Assembly (NCBI GenBank): GCA_900471515.1
Contig: UCFC01000035.1
Coordinates: 62,001 to 126,000 of the forward strand
DNA: 64,000 nt
Direction: 5' to 3'
DNA from: Hyphomicrobiales bacterium
Lineage (GTDB): Bacteria; Pseudomonadota; Alphaproteobacteria; Rhizobiales; Rhizobiaceae
Shown here: one piece after another, positions 56,668-64,000 of the stretch
How positions within the stretch are numbered: position 1 is the first letter of the stretch
Layout of the letters: the number at the start of each line of letters is the position of its first letter
Position numbers and translations under genes: made by a program
Notes under the pieces: generated by a model
Told to the model about the DNA's origin: nothing
Databases searched by the model: none
What the model saw: only the letters and a program-made list of their open reading frames with translations

Positions 56668-57351
56668 TCAGCCCTGCGCGGCGGGCGCCTTGCCGGATGC
56701 GGTGATGAGATCAAGCATCATATGGGCGCGATTGGCAACAGCGCGCGGGCTGTCGACATCGTCGACGATCGATTGGAACCACTGGCGCGCCTGCGCCATG
56801 TTGCCGGCCTTGTAGGCGGCAAGGCCAAGCGCCTCGCGCGCCGAATGGCGGAAGGCGTTGCCCGGCACGGCCATTTCCTCGACGGCGGCGGAAACCTGCT
56901 CATAAGTGCCGTTCTCGATCAGCAGCCAGCCGGCGCGCATCTTGGCGGCATCCTGCACCGCAGCCGGAACGGATTTGTCCTTGGCAATTTCCTGGAAGGA
57001 CGAGATGGCGCCGGCATTGTCGCCCTTCTGCGCCAGAACGGTCGCGGCACGCATGCGCGCCAGAACCGGGTATGCGCCGTGGCCTTCCTTCTCGAGCTTC
57101 TCGAGCGCGGCCAGCGCCTCGTCCGTCTTGTTCTCGTCGGCCAGCTTCATCGCCGCCAGGAACTGGTCGCCGGCGCCGGAAGACTGGCTGTCGTCCCAAT
57201 ATTCATAGGCAACCTTGCCGACGGTTCCGAGCACGATGAGAACGGCGATGGCAATGATATAGCGGCCGAACCGGCGCCATGCGCCCTTCATCTGGTCGGA
57301 ACGCAGTTCCTCATTGACTTCACGAATGAAGCTGTCGTCGTTGAATGCCAT
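56668..57351 (-). CDS. YfgM-like tetratricopeptide membrane protein
   Basis: A 227-residue protein with one N-terminal membrane helix (RYIIAIAVLIVLGTVGKVAYE, about 29-49) and a TPR-like periplasmic domain (AAMKLADENKTDEALAALEK, ATVLAQKGDNAGAISSFQEI, AAYKAGNMAQARQWFQSI). Matches the YfgM/DUF2133 group, ancillary to the Sec translocon in E. coli. The start at 57351 has GGAGACGAG upstream. Operon with der. Confidence 0.85.
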   Translation of the reverse strand: MAFNDDSFIREVNEELRSDQMKGAWRRFGRYIIAIAVLIVLGTVGKVAYEYWDDSQSSGAGDQFLAAMKLADENKTDEALAALEKLEKEGHGAYPVLARMRAATVLAQKGDNAGAISSFQEIAKDKSVPAAVQDAAKMRAGWLLIENGTYEQVSAAVEEMAVPGNAFRHSAREALGLAAYKAGNMAQARQWFQSIVDDVDSPRAVANRAHMMLDLITASGKAPAAQG

Positions 57352-57453
57352 TCTCGTCTCCGGCCGGGTAGTGCCCATTCACAGTGCAAAACGCACATTG
57401 TCGGGCCTTCTACTCCATTTTGCGGCCGTTGTAAGGGGGATATCGCAGAATCG

Positions 57454-58050
57454 TCACGAAGCGAGCATCGGCAGCGGCGCGACGCCGATCAGCCATTCGT
57501 GAACGCGCCAGATCATCAGTGCCCAGACGACCGCGCCGATGATGACGGCGTAGAGGTCGTATTTGGCCGAGACGAAGACCGGCAGCGTGATCTCGCCGCG
57601 CTGCTGACGCCGCTTCAGCGAGATGCGCATCACCACGCCCCAGGCGAGGAACGCCGCAAACAGCAGCACCGAATAGGCCTCGCCGTTCGACAGGAGATGG
57701 GCCAGCGCCCAGATCTTTACCGACAGCACGATCGGATGTTTCGTCTTCGTCTTGATATGACCGGCCGGCAGGAAACCCGCCACCAGACAGATGACAGCGA
57801 TCAGCATCAGCGTGACGGTCAGATGCGCCATGCCCATGGGCGGATTGTAGAGCAGGCCGATCGGCTCGCTGCGGGCCGCGCCGAAGGCGTAGATCACGAA
57901 AACCAGCGTCAGGATGCTCGCGGCCGAATGGATGGCGATCCAGGCCGGCTTGCCGATCCCGTCGATCATCGCCTGCCGGAAGCCCGGCACGACGACGCGG
58001 ATCAGGTGAACGCCGAGGAAGAGAATGAGGCTGAGGACGAGCAGAGCCAT
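57454..58050 (-). CDS. NnrU family membrane protein
   Basis: A 198-residue membrane protein with about six helices, beginning MALLVLSLILFLGVHLIR and containing GAARSEPIGLLYNPP and KHPIVLSVKIWALAHLLSNG, the NnrU pattern. NnrU is linked to nitric oxide metabolism in denitrifiers, but no nor or nir genes are here, and many NnrU proteins occur outside denitrification. The start at 58050 is at the family Met; 36 further open codons upstream lack support. Divergent from the deacetylase. Confidence 0.85.
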   Translation of the reverse strand: MALLVLSLILFLGVHLIRVVVPGFRQAMIDGIGKPAWIAIHSAASILTLVFVIYAFGAARSEPIGLLYNPPMGMAHLTVTLMLIAVICLVAGFLPAGHIKTKTKHPIVLSVKIWALAHLLSNGEAYSVLLFAAFLAWGVVMRISLKRRQQRGEITLPVFVSAKYDLYAVIIGAVVWALMIWRVHEWLIGVAPLPMLAS

Positions 58051-58157
58051 GATGATCTTGTTTTCCCGTTTCTTGGTCAGCCATGGATTACCGGTCCCGG
58101 ACGAAAAATGAAAGCAAGACCGCAGCTTCGCCGCATTTCTGTAACAGGAAAACCGCA

Positions 58158-59168
58158 ATGCAAATTGTCGCGGTGCCCATGTTTCGTTCGATTTTTCCTG
58201 CTTCCCTCGCCTTGTCCCTGATTGTTCCTGTCGCTGCCGGTGCAGCCGACAAGCCGAAACAGCTCGTCATCATCTCCTTCGACGGCGCCCATGATAATGC
58301 GCTCTGGCAGAAGAGCCGCGAAATGGCGGCCCGGAACGGCGCACATTTCACCTATTTCCTCTCCTGCACCTTCCTGATGAACGAGGCGGCCAAGAAGGCC
58401 TACGAGGCCCCGCACCAGAAGCGCGGAAAATCCAATGTCGGTTTTGCCCGGAGCGACGACGAGATCCGCCAGCGCCTCGGCAATATCTGGCACGCCCATC
58501 TGGAAGGCCATGACATTTCCAGCCATGCCTGCGGCCATTTCGACGGCCGCCAGTGGAGCGAGGCGGACTGGTCGGCGGAATACGCAACCTTCAGGACAAC
58601 GCTGAAGAACGCCTGGAAGAGCGTTGGCCTCGATGAGCCGGCCGGCTGGCAGGATCTCGTCGATCACGGCATAAAGGGTTTTCGCGCGCCCTATCTTTCG
58701 ACCGGCGGCGGCGCGGATATGATCGCGGCCGAGAAGAAGGCCGGCTTCACCTATGACGCAAGCCTGGTGACAAAGGGACCGGCAATGCCGGTCGAGGAGG
58801 ACGGCATCCTCCGCTTCGGCCTGCCGCTCATCCCCGAAGGCCCGGCGGAAAAGCCCATCATCGGCATGGACTACAACCTCTTCGTCCGCCATTCCAAAGG
58901 CGAGGAGGATGCCGCCGACAGCGCCGCTTTCGAGGAGCGCGCCTACACCGCCTTCAAGGAAGCCTTCGACAAACAATATGCCGGCAGCCGCATCCCCCTG
59001 CAGCTCGGCTTTCATTTCGTGGAAATGAACGGCGGCGCCTATTGGCGCGCGCTCGACAGGCTGGTCAGCGACGTCTGCCACAGATCGGACGTTGCCTGCG
59101 TCAGCTATTCCGAAGCGATCCCGATGATCGAGACGCGCGGCAGGCTGCAGCAGACTTCCGGGTTGTAA
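58158..59168 (+). CDS. exported polysaccharide deacetylase (NodB-homology fold)
   Basis: A 336-residue protein with an N-terminal signal peptide ending near AAGAADK. The carbohydrate esterase 4 motifs are present in variant form: IISFDGAHDN (catalytic Asp), SSHACGHFDG (two His metal ligands) and GFRAPYLSTGG. Spacing is wider than in NodB. A role in removing acetyl groups from a periplasmic or cell-wall glycan is expected, but the substrate is unknown. AGGAAAA precedes the ATG at 58158; an ATG at 58179 is also possible. A bidirectional terminator follows. Confidence 0.82.
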   Translation: MQIVAVPMFRSIFPASLALSLIVPVAAGAADKPKQLVIISFDGAHDNALWQKSREMAARNGAHFTYFLSCTFLMNEAAKKAYEAPHQKRGKSNVGFARSDDEIRQRLGNIWHAHLEGHDISSHACGHFDGRQWSEADWSAEYATFRTTLKNAWKSVGLDEPAGWQDLVDHGIKGFRAPYLSTGGGADMIAAEKKAGFTYDASLVTKGPAMPVEEDGILRFGLPLIPEGPAEKPIIGMDYNLFVRHSKGEEDAADSAAFEERAYTAFKEAFDKQYAGSRIPLQLGFHFVEMNGGAYWRALDRLVSDVCHRSDVACVSYSEAIPMIETRGRLQQTSGL

Positions 59169-59199
59169 TGACCCGGCACATTTGAATATCCCACAATAA

Positions 59200-59224
59200 A
59201 AAAGCCACCATATCGGTGGCTTTT
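59200..59224. terminator. bidirectional terminator
   Basis: AAAAGCCACC (59200-59209), loop of five, GGTGGCTTTT (59215-59224). It serves the deacetylase and the convergent bacA-like gene. Confidence 0.9.
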
Positions 59225-59233
59225 CTGTTGGTA

Positions 59234-60499
59234 TCAGCCGTCGGCGTGAACGGCTCCCGCCTCGCGCTCGAGATAACGCTGGTCGATATCCGGCAGCGGC
59301 TCGTCGTCGATCGCCGCCTCGAAAGCCTTGAGGCGTTTGTGGATGGAAAGCAGCTCGATGATCGTCGTCCAGGAATTGACGAGATATTGGAACGAGTTGC
59401 TGACTTGGCCGAAGGCCGTCGCGATCTGCTGGAAGATACCGTAAGTGATGGCGCCGGCAACGATGGTCGGCGCCATAAAGAAATAGACGAAAAGATTGTC
59501 CGCCTGCAGATAGAACGAGCGCGCAACATTGAAGTACAGATAGTGGAAGTACAGCGTGAAATAGTTCTTCCGCACCCGTGAGAACAGTTCCTGGACCGTC
59601 GGCGGCTGAGCTCGGTCGGCATGATCCTCGCCATAAACCAGCTCCTTGCGGTAGGCGGCTTCCACGCGCTGGTTCTTGAAATTCAGTCCGGGCAGTTTGA
59701 TACCCGCAATGGCGAGCAGCCCGGTGCCGAAAGCCGACCAGAAGATGGCAAGCCAGAAGAGGGAGTTCGGCACTTCGCCAAGAATCGGCAGGCTCGTCAC
59801 ATAATGCGACAGCGCCAGCATGATCGGCAGGAAGACGACCAGCGTCATCACCGAATTGATCAGGTTGATGCCGAGACCTTCCAGAGTGGTGGAAAAGCGC
59901 ATCGTATCTTCCTGCACACGCTGCGATGCGCCTTCGATATGGCGAAGCTTTTCCCAATTGGCCATGTAGAAATTGTTCATCGCCGTCCGCCAGCGGAAGA
60001 TGTAATGGCTGGTGAAAAAGTCGGTCAGTATCGACACGAACATGCTCAGGAAAGCGATCTGCGCGAAGATCAGGAACAGATCGTAGAAGTTTTCGACAGT
60101 GATGCCAGGCTGCTTCGTCAGCGCATTCTGCAGCAGATCACCGAAAGGCCGGCGCCAATTGTTGATGACGACCGTGATCTGCACGCCAAAATAAGTCACG
60201 AAGATGATAAGCGCCGAACCCCAAATAGACCAAATCTTCCACGGATGGCTGAAGGCCTTCAAATGCCACACCCCGCAAAAGATCAGCGCGGTCAAAAGGA
60301 AATAGCCGTAAAACCAGAGGTTTTCCGGCAGCAGGAAGAACGACAGGTCGATCGGCTGCTGCTCCTCAGGAACCGGCGCAAAGCCAAGCGAGGCGCCGAG
60401 ACCGGCGGCGAAGAAATACCAGCCGAAAATTGCGGCCAGGGTCCAGACTACGAGCGAAGTAAAAAACGCCTTCGGCTGGGGGAAGAAAGAGTGGAACAC
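59234..60499 (-). CDS. bacA: SbmA/BacA-family peptide antibiotic transporter
   Basis: A 421-residue inner-membrane protein with seven to eight helices. It starts MFHSFFPQPKAFFTS, the BacA N-terminus, and retains the family blocks VSHYIFRWRTAMN-like SHYIFRWRTAMNNFYMANWE, RHIEGASQRVQEDTMRFST, NQRVEAAYRKELVYGEDHAD and FQYLVNSWTTIIELLSIHKR. Imports proline-rich and bleomycin-type peptides; in legume symbionts BacA is needed to survive plant NCR peptides. Translation starts at GTG (60499) with AGGAAAG rather far upstream. It has no ATPase domain, so it is the proton-driven form. Confidence 0.92.
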   Translation of the reverse strand: MFHSFFPQPKAFFTSLVVWTLAAIFGWYFFAAGLGASLGFAPVPEEQQPIDLSFFLLPENLWFYGYFLLTALIFCGVWHLKAFSHPWKIWSIWGSALIIFVTYFGVQITVVINNWRRPFGDLLQNALTKQPGITVENFYDLFLIFAQIAFLSMFVSILTDFFTSHYIFRWRTAMNNFYMANWEKLRHIEGASQRVQEDTMRFSTTLEGLGINLINSVMTLVVFLPIMLALSHYVTSLPILGEVPNSLFWLAIFWSAFGTGLLAIAGIKLPGLNFKNQRVEAAYRKELVYGEDHADRAQPPTVQELFSRVRKNYFTLYFHYLYFNVARSFYLQADNLFVYFFMAPTIVAGAITYGIFQQIATAFGQVSNSFQYLVNSWTTIIELLSIHKRLKAFEAAIDDEPLPDIDQRYLEREAGAVHADG

Positions 60500-60622
60500 G
60501 GGAGGATTTGCTTTCCTGAACTGGAGTCACGGAAGAGTGGCGAACCACTGGTTGCCCGGAAATTAAGGCAGTTCGAAGAAAGCAGCAATGGGCTCAAGCC
60601 ATTGTTACGCACTTGTAACCAC

Positions 60623-61804
60623 TTAAGGGATTTTCTTCATCACCGGCATCACGAGCAGCGCGCAGAAAACCAGCACGATGGCCGCGATGATGGTCGGCAG
60701 CACGAAATTGCCCGTCGCCTCGGCAATCCAGCCGGCGACGACGGGGCCGACGATCTGGCCGACGCCGAAGGCGGCCGTCATCAGCGCCAGGATGCGGCGC
60801 GGGCTTTCGGGTGAGAGCCGGCGGCCGATCTGCAATCCGTAGGCGGTGATCGCAAGGAAGGTCGCGCCGAACAGCGCGCCGCCGATCAGGGGCGCGACCG
60901 AACGCGGCAGTTCCACGGTCGCCAGCACTCCGATCGCCTCGATGACAAGTGCGGCGACATAGACGCCGCCGAGCCCGAGCGGCCGCACGAAGGGCCTCCA
61001 GATGAACAGCGCCACCGTCGCCGTCACCCCGGCAATGAACCAGCACAGGAATTCGACGATCGGTCCCGAGGCGCTCATGCGCGCGATGGCGACGAGGAAG
61101 GTTGCGGTGATGACATAGCCGAAGCCGAAGAACCCGTAGGAGAGCGTCAGCAGCACCATCGGCCGGCTCCAGACGAGACCGGGCTCCTTCGCCCGCCCCG
61201 AGCGCACCGGCGCCTTCGGCAGCAACGCCCAGGCGACGACAAGGCTTGCGAGGCAGAAGAGCGTGCCGCCGATCCAGTCGGCCCGCCAGCCGCCGGCCGC
61301 ATCGTCGAAGGCACAACCGAGCGCCAGCACCATGACGGAGGAAATCGCAATCCCCGCCCCCGGCCCGCCGAAATGCGCCGCCTGAACGTGGTCGTTGCCG
61401 GCCGCCGCCCCGTGGCTCAGCACGATTGCCGACGTGAAGACCATCGCGAAAGCGCTCGCTACGCCGGCCAGGAAGCGAATGACGGCAAAGAGCAGCACCG
61501 ATTCCGTCGCCGCCATGGCCGCCAGCAGGATTGCGGTGGCAAACAGCGAAAGAAGCGCCACCAGCCGCTCGCGCCCCGCCGCCCAGCCATAGGCGCCGAG
61601 AACCGCGCCGACGAGATAACCGACGAAATTGGCCGAGGCGATGAAACCCGCGTCGGCGGCCGAAAGCGGCACGCCGACCATCATGCCGGGCAGGATCGGC
61701 GTGAAGGAGAAGCGCCCGAAGCCCATGGCCGCCGCCATGGCGACGGCCCCTGCAAGCGCTGTGGTGAGGAGATTGACCGGGCGGTCGTCGTTGGGAGCCA
61801 GCAT
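60623..61804 (-). CDS. MFS transporter of the YbfB/YjiJ type
   Basis: A 393-residue major facilitator with 12 predicted helices. Typical pieces are AAMGFGRFSFTPILPGMM near the start, ANFVGYLVGAVLGAYGW, RFLAGVASAFAMVFTS, and in the second half GGALFGATFLAITAYGLQIG and FGVGQIVGPVVAGWIAE. The start at 61804 is preferred over a frame open to 61894, which would run through the PadR promoter. Substrate unknown. Divergent from the padR gene, so possibly its target. Confidence 0.85.
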   Translation of the reverse strand: MLAPNDDRPVNLLTTALAGAVAMAAAMGFGRFSFTPILPGMMVGVPLSAADAGFIASANFVGYLVGAVLGAYGWAAGRERLVALLSLFATAILLAAMAATESVLLFAVIRFLAGVASAFAMVFTSAIVLSHGAAAGNDHVQAAHFGGPGAGIAISSVMVLALGCAFDDAAGGWRADWIGGTLFCLASLVVAWALLPKAPVRSGRAKEPGLVWSRPMVLLTLSYGFFGFGYVITATFLVAIARMSASGPIVEFLCWFIAGVTATVALFIWRPFVRPLGLGGVYVAALVIEAIGVLATVELPRSVAPLIGGALFGATFLAITAYGLQIGRRLSPESPRRILALMTAAFGVGQIVGPVVAGWIAEATGNFVLPTIIAAIVLVFCALLVMPVMKKIP

Positions 61805-61912
61805 GGTCCGTTTTATCGCGCTGCAGCATGGCCGGGACAAGTGAGTATTTCTGATGGGTGCTTCAATTTCGCGAACAGAATTTTTCGGCCGCACTCTTGA
61901 AAGTCATATCTT

Positions 61913-61926
61913 ACGATATATATCGT
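61913..61926. promoter_or_regulatory. palindrome in the MFS-padR divergent region
   Basis: ACGATATATATCGT, a perfect 14-bp palindrome. A further ACGATA 12 bases after its TATCGT half (near 61940) gives a second TATCGT...ACGATA pair. Likely operator for PadR. Confidence 0.6.
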
Positions 61927-61964
61927 ACGACGTAGTTAACGATACATCTGACATAAAGGAGCCT

Positions 61965-62570
61965 ATGATGAGAGGTTTTCGAGGTGGTTTCGCCGGTGAG
62001 GCGATGCGCATGGGAATGGGCCGCAGGTTTTCCGCCGGCGAGTTGCAGACGATCCTGCTGGCGCTTCTGGAAGAGCGTCCGAGCCACGGCTACGAACTGA
62101 TCAAGACGCTGGAGGAGCGTTCCGGCGGCTTTTACGTGCCGAGCCCCGGCGTCATCTATCCGGCGCTCACCTATCTGGAAGAGACCGGACTGGCGGAAGT
62201 GGAAAACGACGGAGCCAAGAAACTCTATAGGATCACCGAGGCCGGCCGCCAGAAGGTGGAGGAAAACCGCGCTGCGGTCGACCAGACCCTTGCCAAGCTG
62301 GAGCGCATTGCCGAGGGCATGGCCTTCGTCAACCGCATGTTCGACCCCGATCAGCACCCCGGCGGCGGCGGCCGGCGCCGGCGCGAGGAAGAGGACGACG
62401 ACTTCGGCCGCGACGACGGCAATGTCCGCGCCGCCCGCCAGCTGTTGCGTTCGGCACTGCGGATGCGCCATCCCTGGTCGGCAAGCGAAGCCGCCAGGAT
62501 CTCCGGCATCCTGGAGCGCGCCGCCATGGAAATCCTGCAGGGCGGCAAGGCCGATCCGCAGCAGGACTGA
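61965..62570 (+). CDS. PadR-family transcriptional regulator
   Basis: A PadR regulator of about 201 residues. The N-terminus is Gly/Arg/Met-rich (MRGFRGGFAGEAMRMGMGRR), then the winged helix ILLALLEERPSHGYELIKTL, FYVPSPGVIYPALTYLEETG and KKLYRITEAGR. A low-complexity insert GGGGRRRREEEDDDFGRDDG separates it from a C-terminal helix. AAAGGAG lies before two adjacent ATGs (61965 and 61968); spacing slightly favours the second. It probably controls itself and the divergent MFS exporter. Confidence 0.85.
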   Translation: MMRGFRGGFAGEAMRMGMGRRFSAGELQTILLALLEERPSHGYELIKTLEERSGGFYVPSPGVIYPALTYLEETGLAEVENDGAKKLYRITEAGRQKVEENRAAVDQTLAKLERIAEGMAFVNRMFDPDQHPGGGGRRRREEEDDDFGRDDGNVRAARQLLRSALRMRHPWSASEAARISGILERAAMEILQGGKADPQQD

Positions 62571-62583
62571 CCCGCTGCGACCG

Positions 62584-62605
62584 GGGGCGGCAAAACTGCC
62601 GCCCC
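62584..62605. terminator. hairpin between padR and tetR stops
   Basis: GGGGCGGCA-AAAC-TGCCGCCCC, 9-bp perfect arms between convergent genes. No T-run follows on either strand, so intrinsic termination would be weak. Confidence 0.5.
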
Positions 62606-62606
62606 G

Positions 62607-63203
62607 TCAATCCCCGGCTTTCAGCAGGCCGCTTGCGAGACCGCGGAAAGCCTCGACCACCTTTGCCAGAAGGCTGTGCGGATCATCGGCAGCGGCAATC
62701 CAGAGTGCGGCGCTGAGCGAGGCCCCGTTCAGCAGCCGGGCGGCGGCTTCCGCATCGACAGGCCTGACGGTGCCCTCGTCGATCAGCGCCTGGATTGTCT
62801 GGGTCGTCGTCCGCAGGCAGGCATTCTGGCTCGGCCATTGCGAGGGATCGCCGAGCACCGCCGGCCCGTCGAGCAGCATGATGCGCTGGATCTCGGGCTC
62901 CAGAGCCATTTCGATATAGGCGGTATATTCCGCCAGCAGCCCGAGCCAGGCCGTCTCCGCCCGGTCGCGCTCGATGCGCAGCCGCTCCCCCATTTCGCTG
63001 TCGATCTGGTCGATGACGGCCTGCAGCAATCCCTTCTTGTCGCCGAAATTGTGATAGAGCGCCCCGCGCGTCAGCCCGACATCGGCTGTCAGGTCGTCCA
63101 TCGAAGCAGCCGCAAAACCCTTGGCTGCGAAAGCCTTCCGGGCGGCCTGAATGAGCTTCGCCCTCGTCTCCTCCATCATCTGCGCCCGGGTCTTTGCCGC
63201 CAT
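62607..63203 (-). CDS. TetR-family transcriptional regulator
   Basis: A 198-residue TetR protein. The HTH is MDDLTADVGLTRGALYHNFG (about 35-54) after the helix AKLIQAARKAFAAKGF. The ligand domain has no recognisable subfamily feature. The start at 63203 (MAAKTRAQ) has GGAG seven bases upstream; ATGs at 63209 and 63224 are possible. The divergent spacer carries three copies of a CATACG-type dyad, so it likely represses both itself and ridA. Confidence 0.85.
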   Translation of the reverse strand: MAAKTRAQMMEETRAKLIQAARKAFAAKGFAAASMDDLTADVGLTRGALYHNFGDKKGLLQAVIDQIDSEMGERLRIERDRAETAWLGLLAEYTAYIEMALEPEIQRIMLLDGPAVLGDPSQWPSQNACLRTTTQTIQALIDEGTVRPVDAEAAARLLNGASLSAALWIAAADDPHSLLAKVVEAFRGLASGLLKAGD

Positions 63204-63220
63204 CACCATCTCCAGAATAC

Positions 63221-63237
63221 ACATACGCGTCGTATGT
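63221..63237. promoter_or_regulatory. TetR operator copy 1
   Basis: ACATACG-CGT-CGTATGT, perfect 7-bp arms, just upstream of the preferred tetR start. Confidence 0.7.
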
Positions 63238-63240
63238 GTA

Positions 63241-63270
63241 TTGACATACGCAGCGTATGTCTGATTATAT
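63241..63270 (+). promoter_or_regulatory. ridA promoter overlapped by operators
   Basis: TTGACA (63241-63246), an 18-base spacer and TTATAT (63265-63270). Operator 2 covers the -35 and most of the spacer; operator 3 starts just after the -10. Confidence 0.7.
63243..63261. promoter_or_regulatory. TetR operator copy 2
   Basis: GACATACGC-A-GCGTATGTC, a perfect 19-bp palindrome, the best of the three copies. Confidence 0.75.
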
Positions 63271-63272
63271 CC

Positions 63273-63289
63273 ACATACGGAGCGTATAT
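63273..63289. promoter_or_regulatory. TetR operator copy 3
   Basis: ACATACG-GAG-CGTATAT, one mismatch from the perfect dyad, located at the likely transcription start of ridA. Confidence 0.6.
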
Positions 63290-63397
63290 CAATTGAAGCT
63301 CCGCACGATGGGCAAGGCCATACCCGCGAATATCCGACCGCTGTCGACGGGCGCCCGCCCGGCGATAAGTGTCCCTTTGCCCGAACAGGAGAAAACG

Positions 63398-63796
63398 ATG
63401 AGCAAACGTGATGCGATCTTCCCCGCCGGCCGCCAGGCGCTCTATGAGATCAACCGCTATTCGGCGGCGATCCGCTCCGGCGATCTTCTTTTCGTCTCCG
63501 GCCAGGTCGGCAGCCGTGAAGACGGTTCGCCCGAGCCGGATTTCGCACGGCAGGTGCAGCTTGCCTTCGACAATCTGAAAGCCGTGCTGAAGGCCGCCGG
63601 CGCCACTTTCGACGATGTCGTCGACGTCACGACCTTCCACACCGATCCCGAAGCGCAGTGGCCCGTCATCTCCGGCATCAGAATGAAGGAAATCGGCCAA
63701 GCGCCCTACCCGAACTGGACGGCCGTCGGCGTAAACTGGCTGGCGGGCTTCGACTTCGAAATCAAGGCGATCGCCCGCCTGCCGCAAGCCGCCTGA
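63398..63796 (+). CDS. RidA family (YjgF/YER057c/UK114) protein
   Basis: A 132-residue trimeric RidA-type protein that may hydrolyse reactive enamine/imine intermediates or related metabolites. Conserved elements: SGDLLFVSGQVGS, ARQVQLAFDNLKAVLKAAG, VVDVTTFHTD and PNWTAVGVNWLAG. The Arg that marks deaminase-active RidA (position 105 in the family, usually before the V-E motif near the end) is not evident; the segment reads NWTAVGVNWL, so it may belong to the Rid1-7 side groups. ACAGGAG precedes the ATG at 63398. Control by the divergent TetR protein is likely. Confidence 0.85.
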   Translation: MSKRDAIFPAGRQALYEINRYSAAIRSGDLLFVSGQVGSREDGSPEPDFARQVQLAFDNLKAVLKAAGATFDDVVDVTTFHTDPEAQWPVISGIRMKEIGQAPYPNWTAVGVNWLAGFDFEIKAIARLPQAA

Positions 63797-63834
63797 CATG
63801 ACGCCGGCGCGGCGCGCAAAGAGCGGGCAGCACT

Positions 63835-64000
63835 CTACGAAATCGCGACGACCTCGAGTTCCTGATCGCCGACAGTAACGACATCGCCGACGGCCTTGCC
63901 CATGAGAAGACGGGCGACCGGCGAGACATAGGAGATCGATCCGGCCTTCGGATCGGCCTCATCCTCTCCGACGATACGATAGGTCTGCACCCGGCCGTCG
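63835..64000 (-). CDS. GreA/GreB-family C-terminal domain, partial at the window edge
   Basis: The last 54 codons of a gene that begins beyond the window. The visible part reads YRIVGEDEADPKAGSISYVS and then PVARLLMGKAVGDVV, followed by VTVGDQELEVVAIS and TAG (63835-63837). This is the FKBP-like C-terminal domain of GreA/GreB transcript-cleavage factors. The N-terminal coiled coil that separates GreA, GreB and Rnk is missing, so the exact member cannot be named; the DEADPKAG stretch is seen in GreA and GreB. Confidence 0.82.
   Translation of the reverse strand, partial: DGRVQTYRIVGEDEADPKAGSISYVSPVARLLMGKAVGDVVTVGDQELEVVAIS

Noticed and set aside
1..64000. Mobile island, prophage or integrated plasmid segment
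   Set aside because: No transposase, integrase, phage structural gene, tRNA target or clear attachment repeats were seen, and base composition is even apart from normal intergenic AT-rich patches.
1..64000. tRNA or rRNA genes
   Set aside because: No clover-leaf T-loop (GGTTCGAATCC-like) with matching acceptor stems, and no rRNA-like sequence, was recognised by eye; a covariance-model scan would settle it.

Overview
The window is a stretch of high-GC chromosome that looks like family Rhizobiaceae (a Rhizobium, Neorhizobium, Agrobacterium or Shinella type of genome). This is inferred from the gene families. They include a eukaryotic-like glutamine synthetase II (glnII) with a DUF2735 neighbour, a fused anthranilate synthase TrpE(G) behind a three-tryptophan leader peptide, a ChoXWV choline transporter with the known aromatic cage, a BacA/SbmA peptide transporter, a NolR-like ArsR regulator, and two copies of a RIME-like rhizobial intergenic repeat. 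I see no insertion sequence, prophage, CRISPR array, rRNA or tRNA. Almost everything is ordinary core chromosome, densely packed, with several convergent gene pairs that abut or overlap at their stop codons. The main interest is in regulatory DNA.

Layout. 0-5.2 kb: a partial Nudix hydrolase, a metallophosphoesterase, a secreted TPR protein, an ECF sigma / membrane anti-sigma pair, and a quinone oxidoreductase divergent from an HxlR regulator. 5.2-10.5 kb (minus strand): leuA behind a leucine leader peptide, a BenE-type transporter, an RTX-like repeat protein and a ClpP paralogue. 10.6-16.1 kb: a GNAT-like protein, DUF2076, queF with a CDF metal exporter, a MarR-GNAT pair, and a DUF1328 membrane peptide behind an EcfG-type stress promoter. 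16.1-21 kb: trpE(G) with its trpL attenuator, then a TonB-dependent haem receptor with two RirA-type iron boxes. 21-28.5 kb: an extensin-like protein, fhs, a LuxR solo plus PAS protein, a DUF2333/coiled-coil pair and thymidine kinase. 28.7-33 kb: choXWV, HugZ and the NolR-like regulator. 33-43.5 kb: a PhoX phosphatase, an omega-aminotransferase, an HD-GYP protein, a LivK-type binding protein, adenine deaminase, a DUF4160/DUF2442 pair and an alpha-glucosidase. 43.9-50.4 kb: oppABCDF and a KdgK-type kinase. 50.4-55.2 kb: DUF2735, glnII behind a sigma-54 promoter, a glycosyltransferase, and an esterase divergent from an OhrR-like regulator. 55.2-64 kb: der and a YfgM-like protein, NnrU, a polysaccharide deacetylase, BacA, an MFS transporter, PadR, a TetR/RidA divergon and the 3' part of a GreA/GreB-family gene.

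The most notable observation is that leuA and trpE(G), 11 kb apart on the same strand, share one control architecture. Each has a TTGC-N17-TA-rich sigma-70 promoter placed so that transcription should start at or next to the AUG of a short leader peptide. That makes the leader mRNA leaderless. The peptide carries a run of the regulated amino acid (LLLL or WWW) and is followed by a strong hairpin. The leuA promoter spacer also contains a perfect 15-bp palindrome. Other regulatory signals worth a look are tandem CATACG-type operators between tetR and ridA, three palindromes between the esterase and the OhrR-like gene, the paired iron boxes, the EcfG promoter and the 26-bp dyad in front of the marR-GNAT operon. 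Among proteins, the RTX-like protein, with ten near-identical 17-residue Trp-Ser repeats, and the DUF4160/DUF2442 pair are the least understood.
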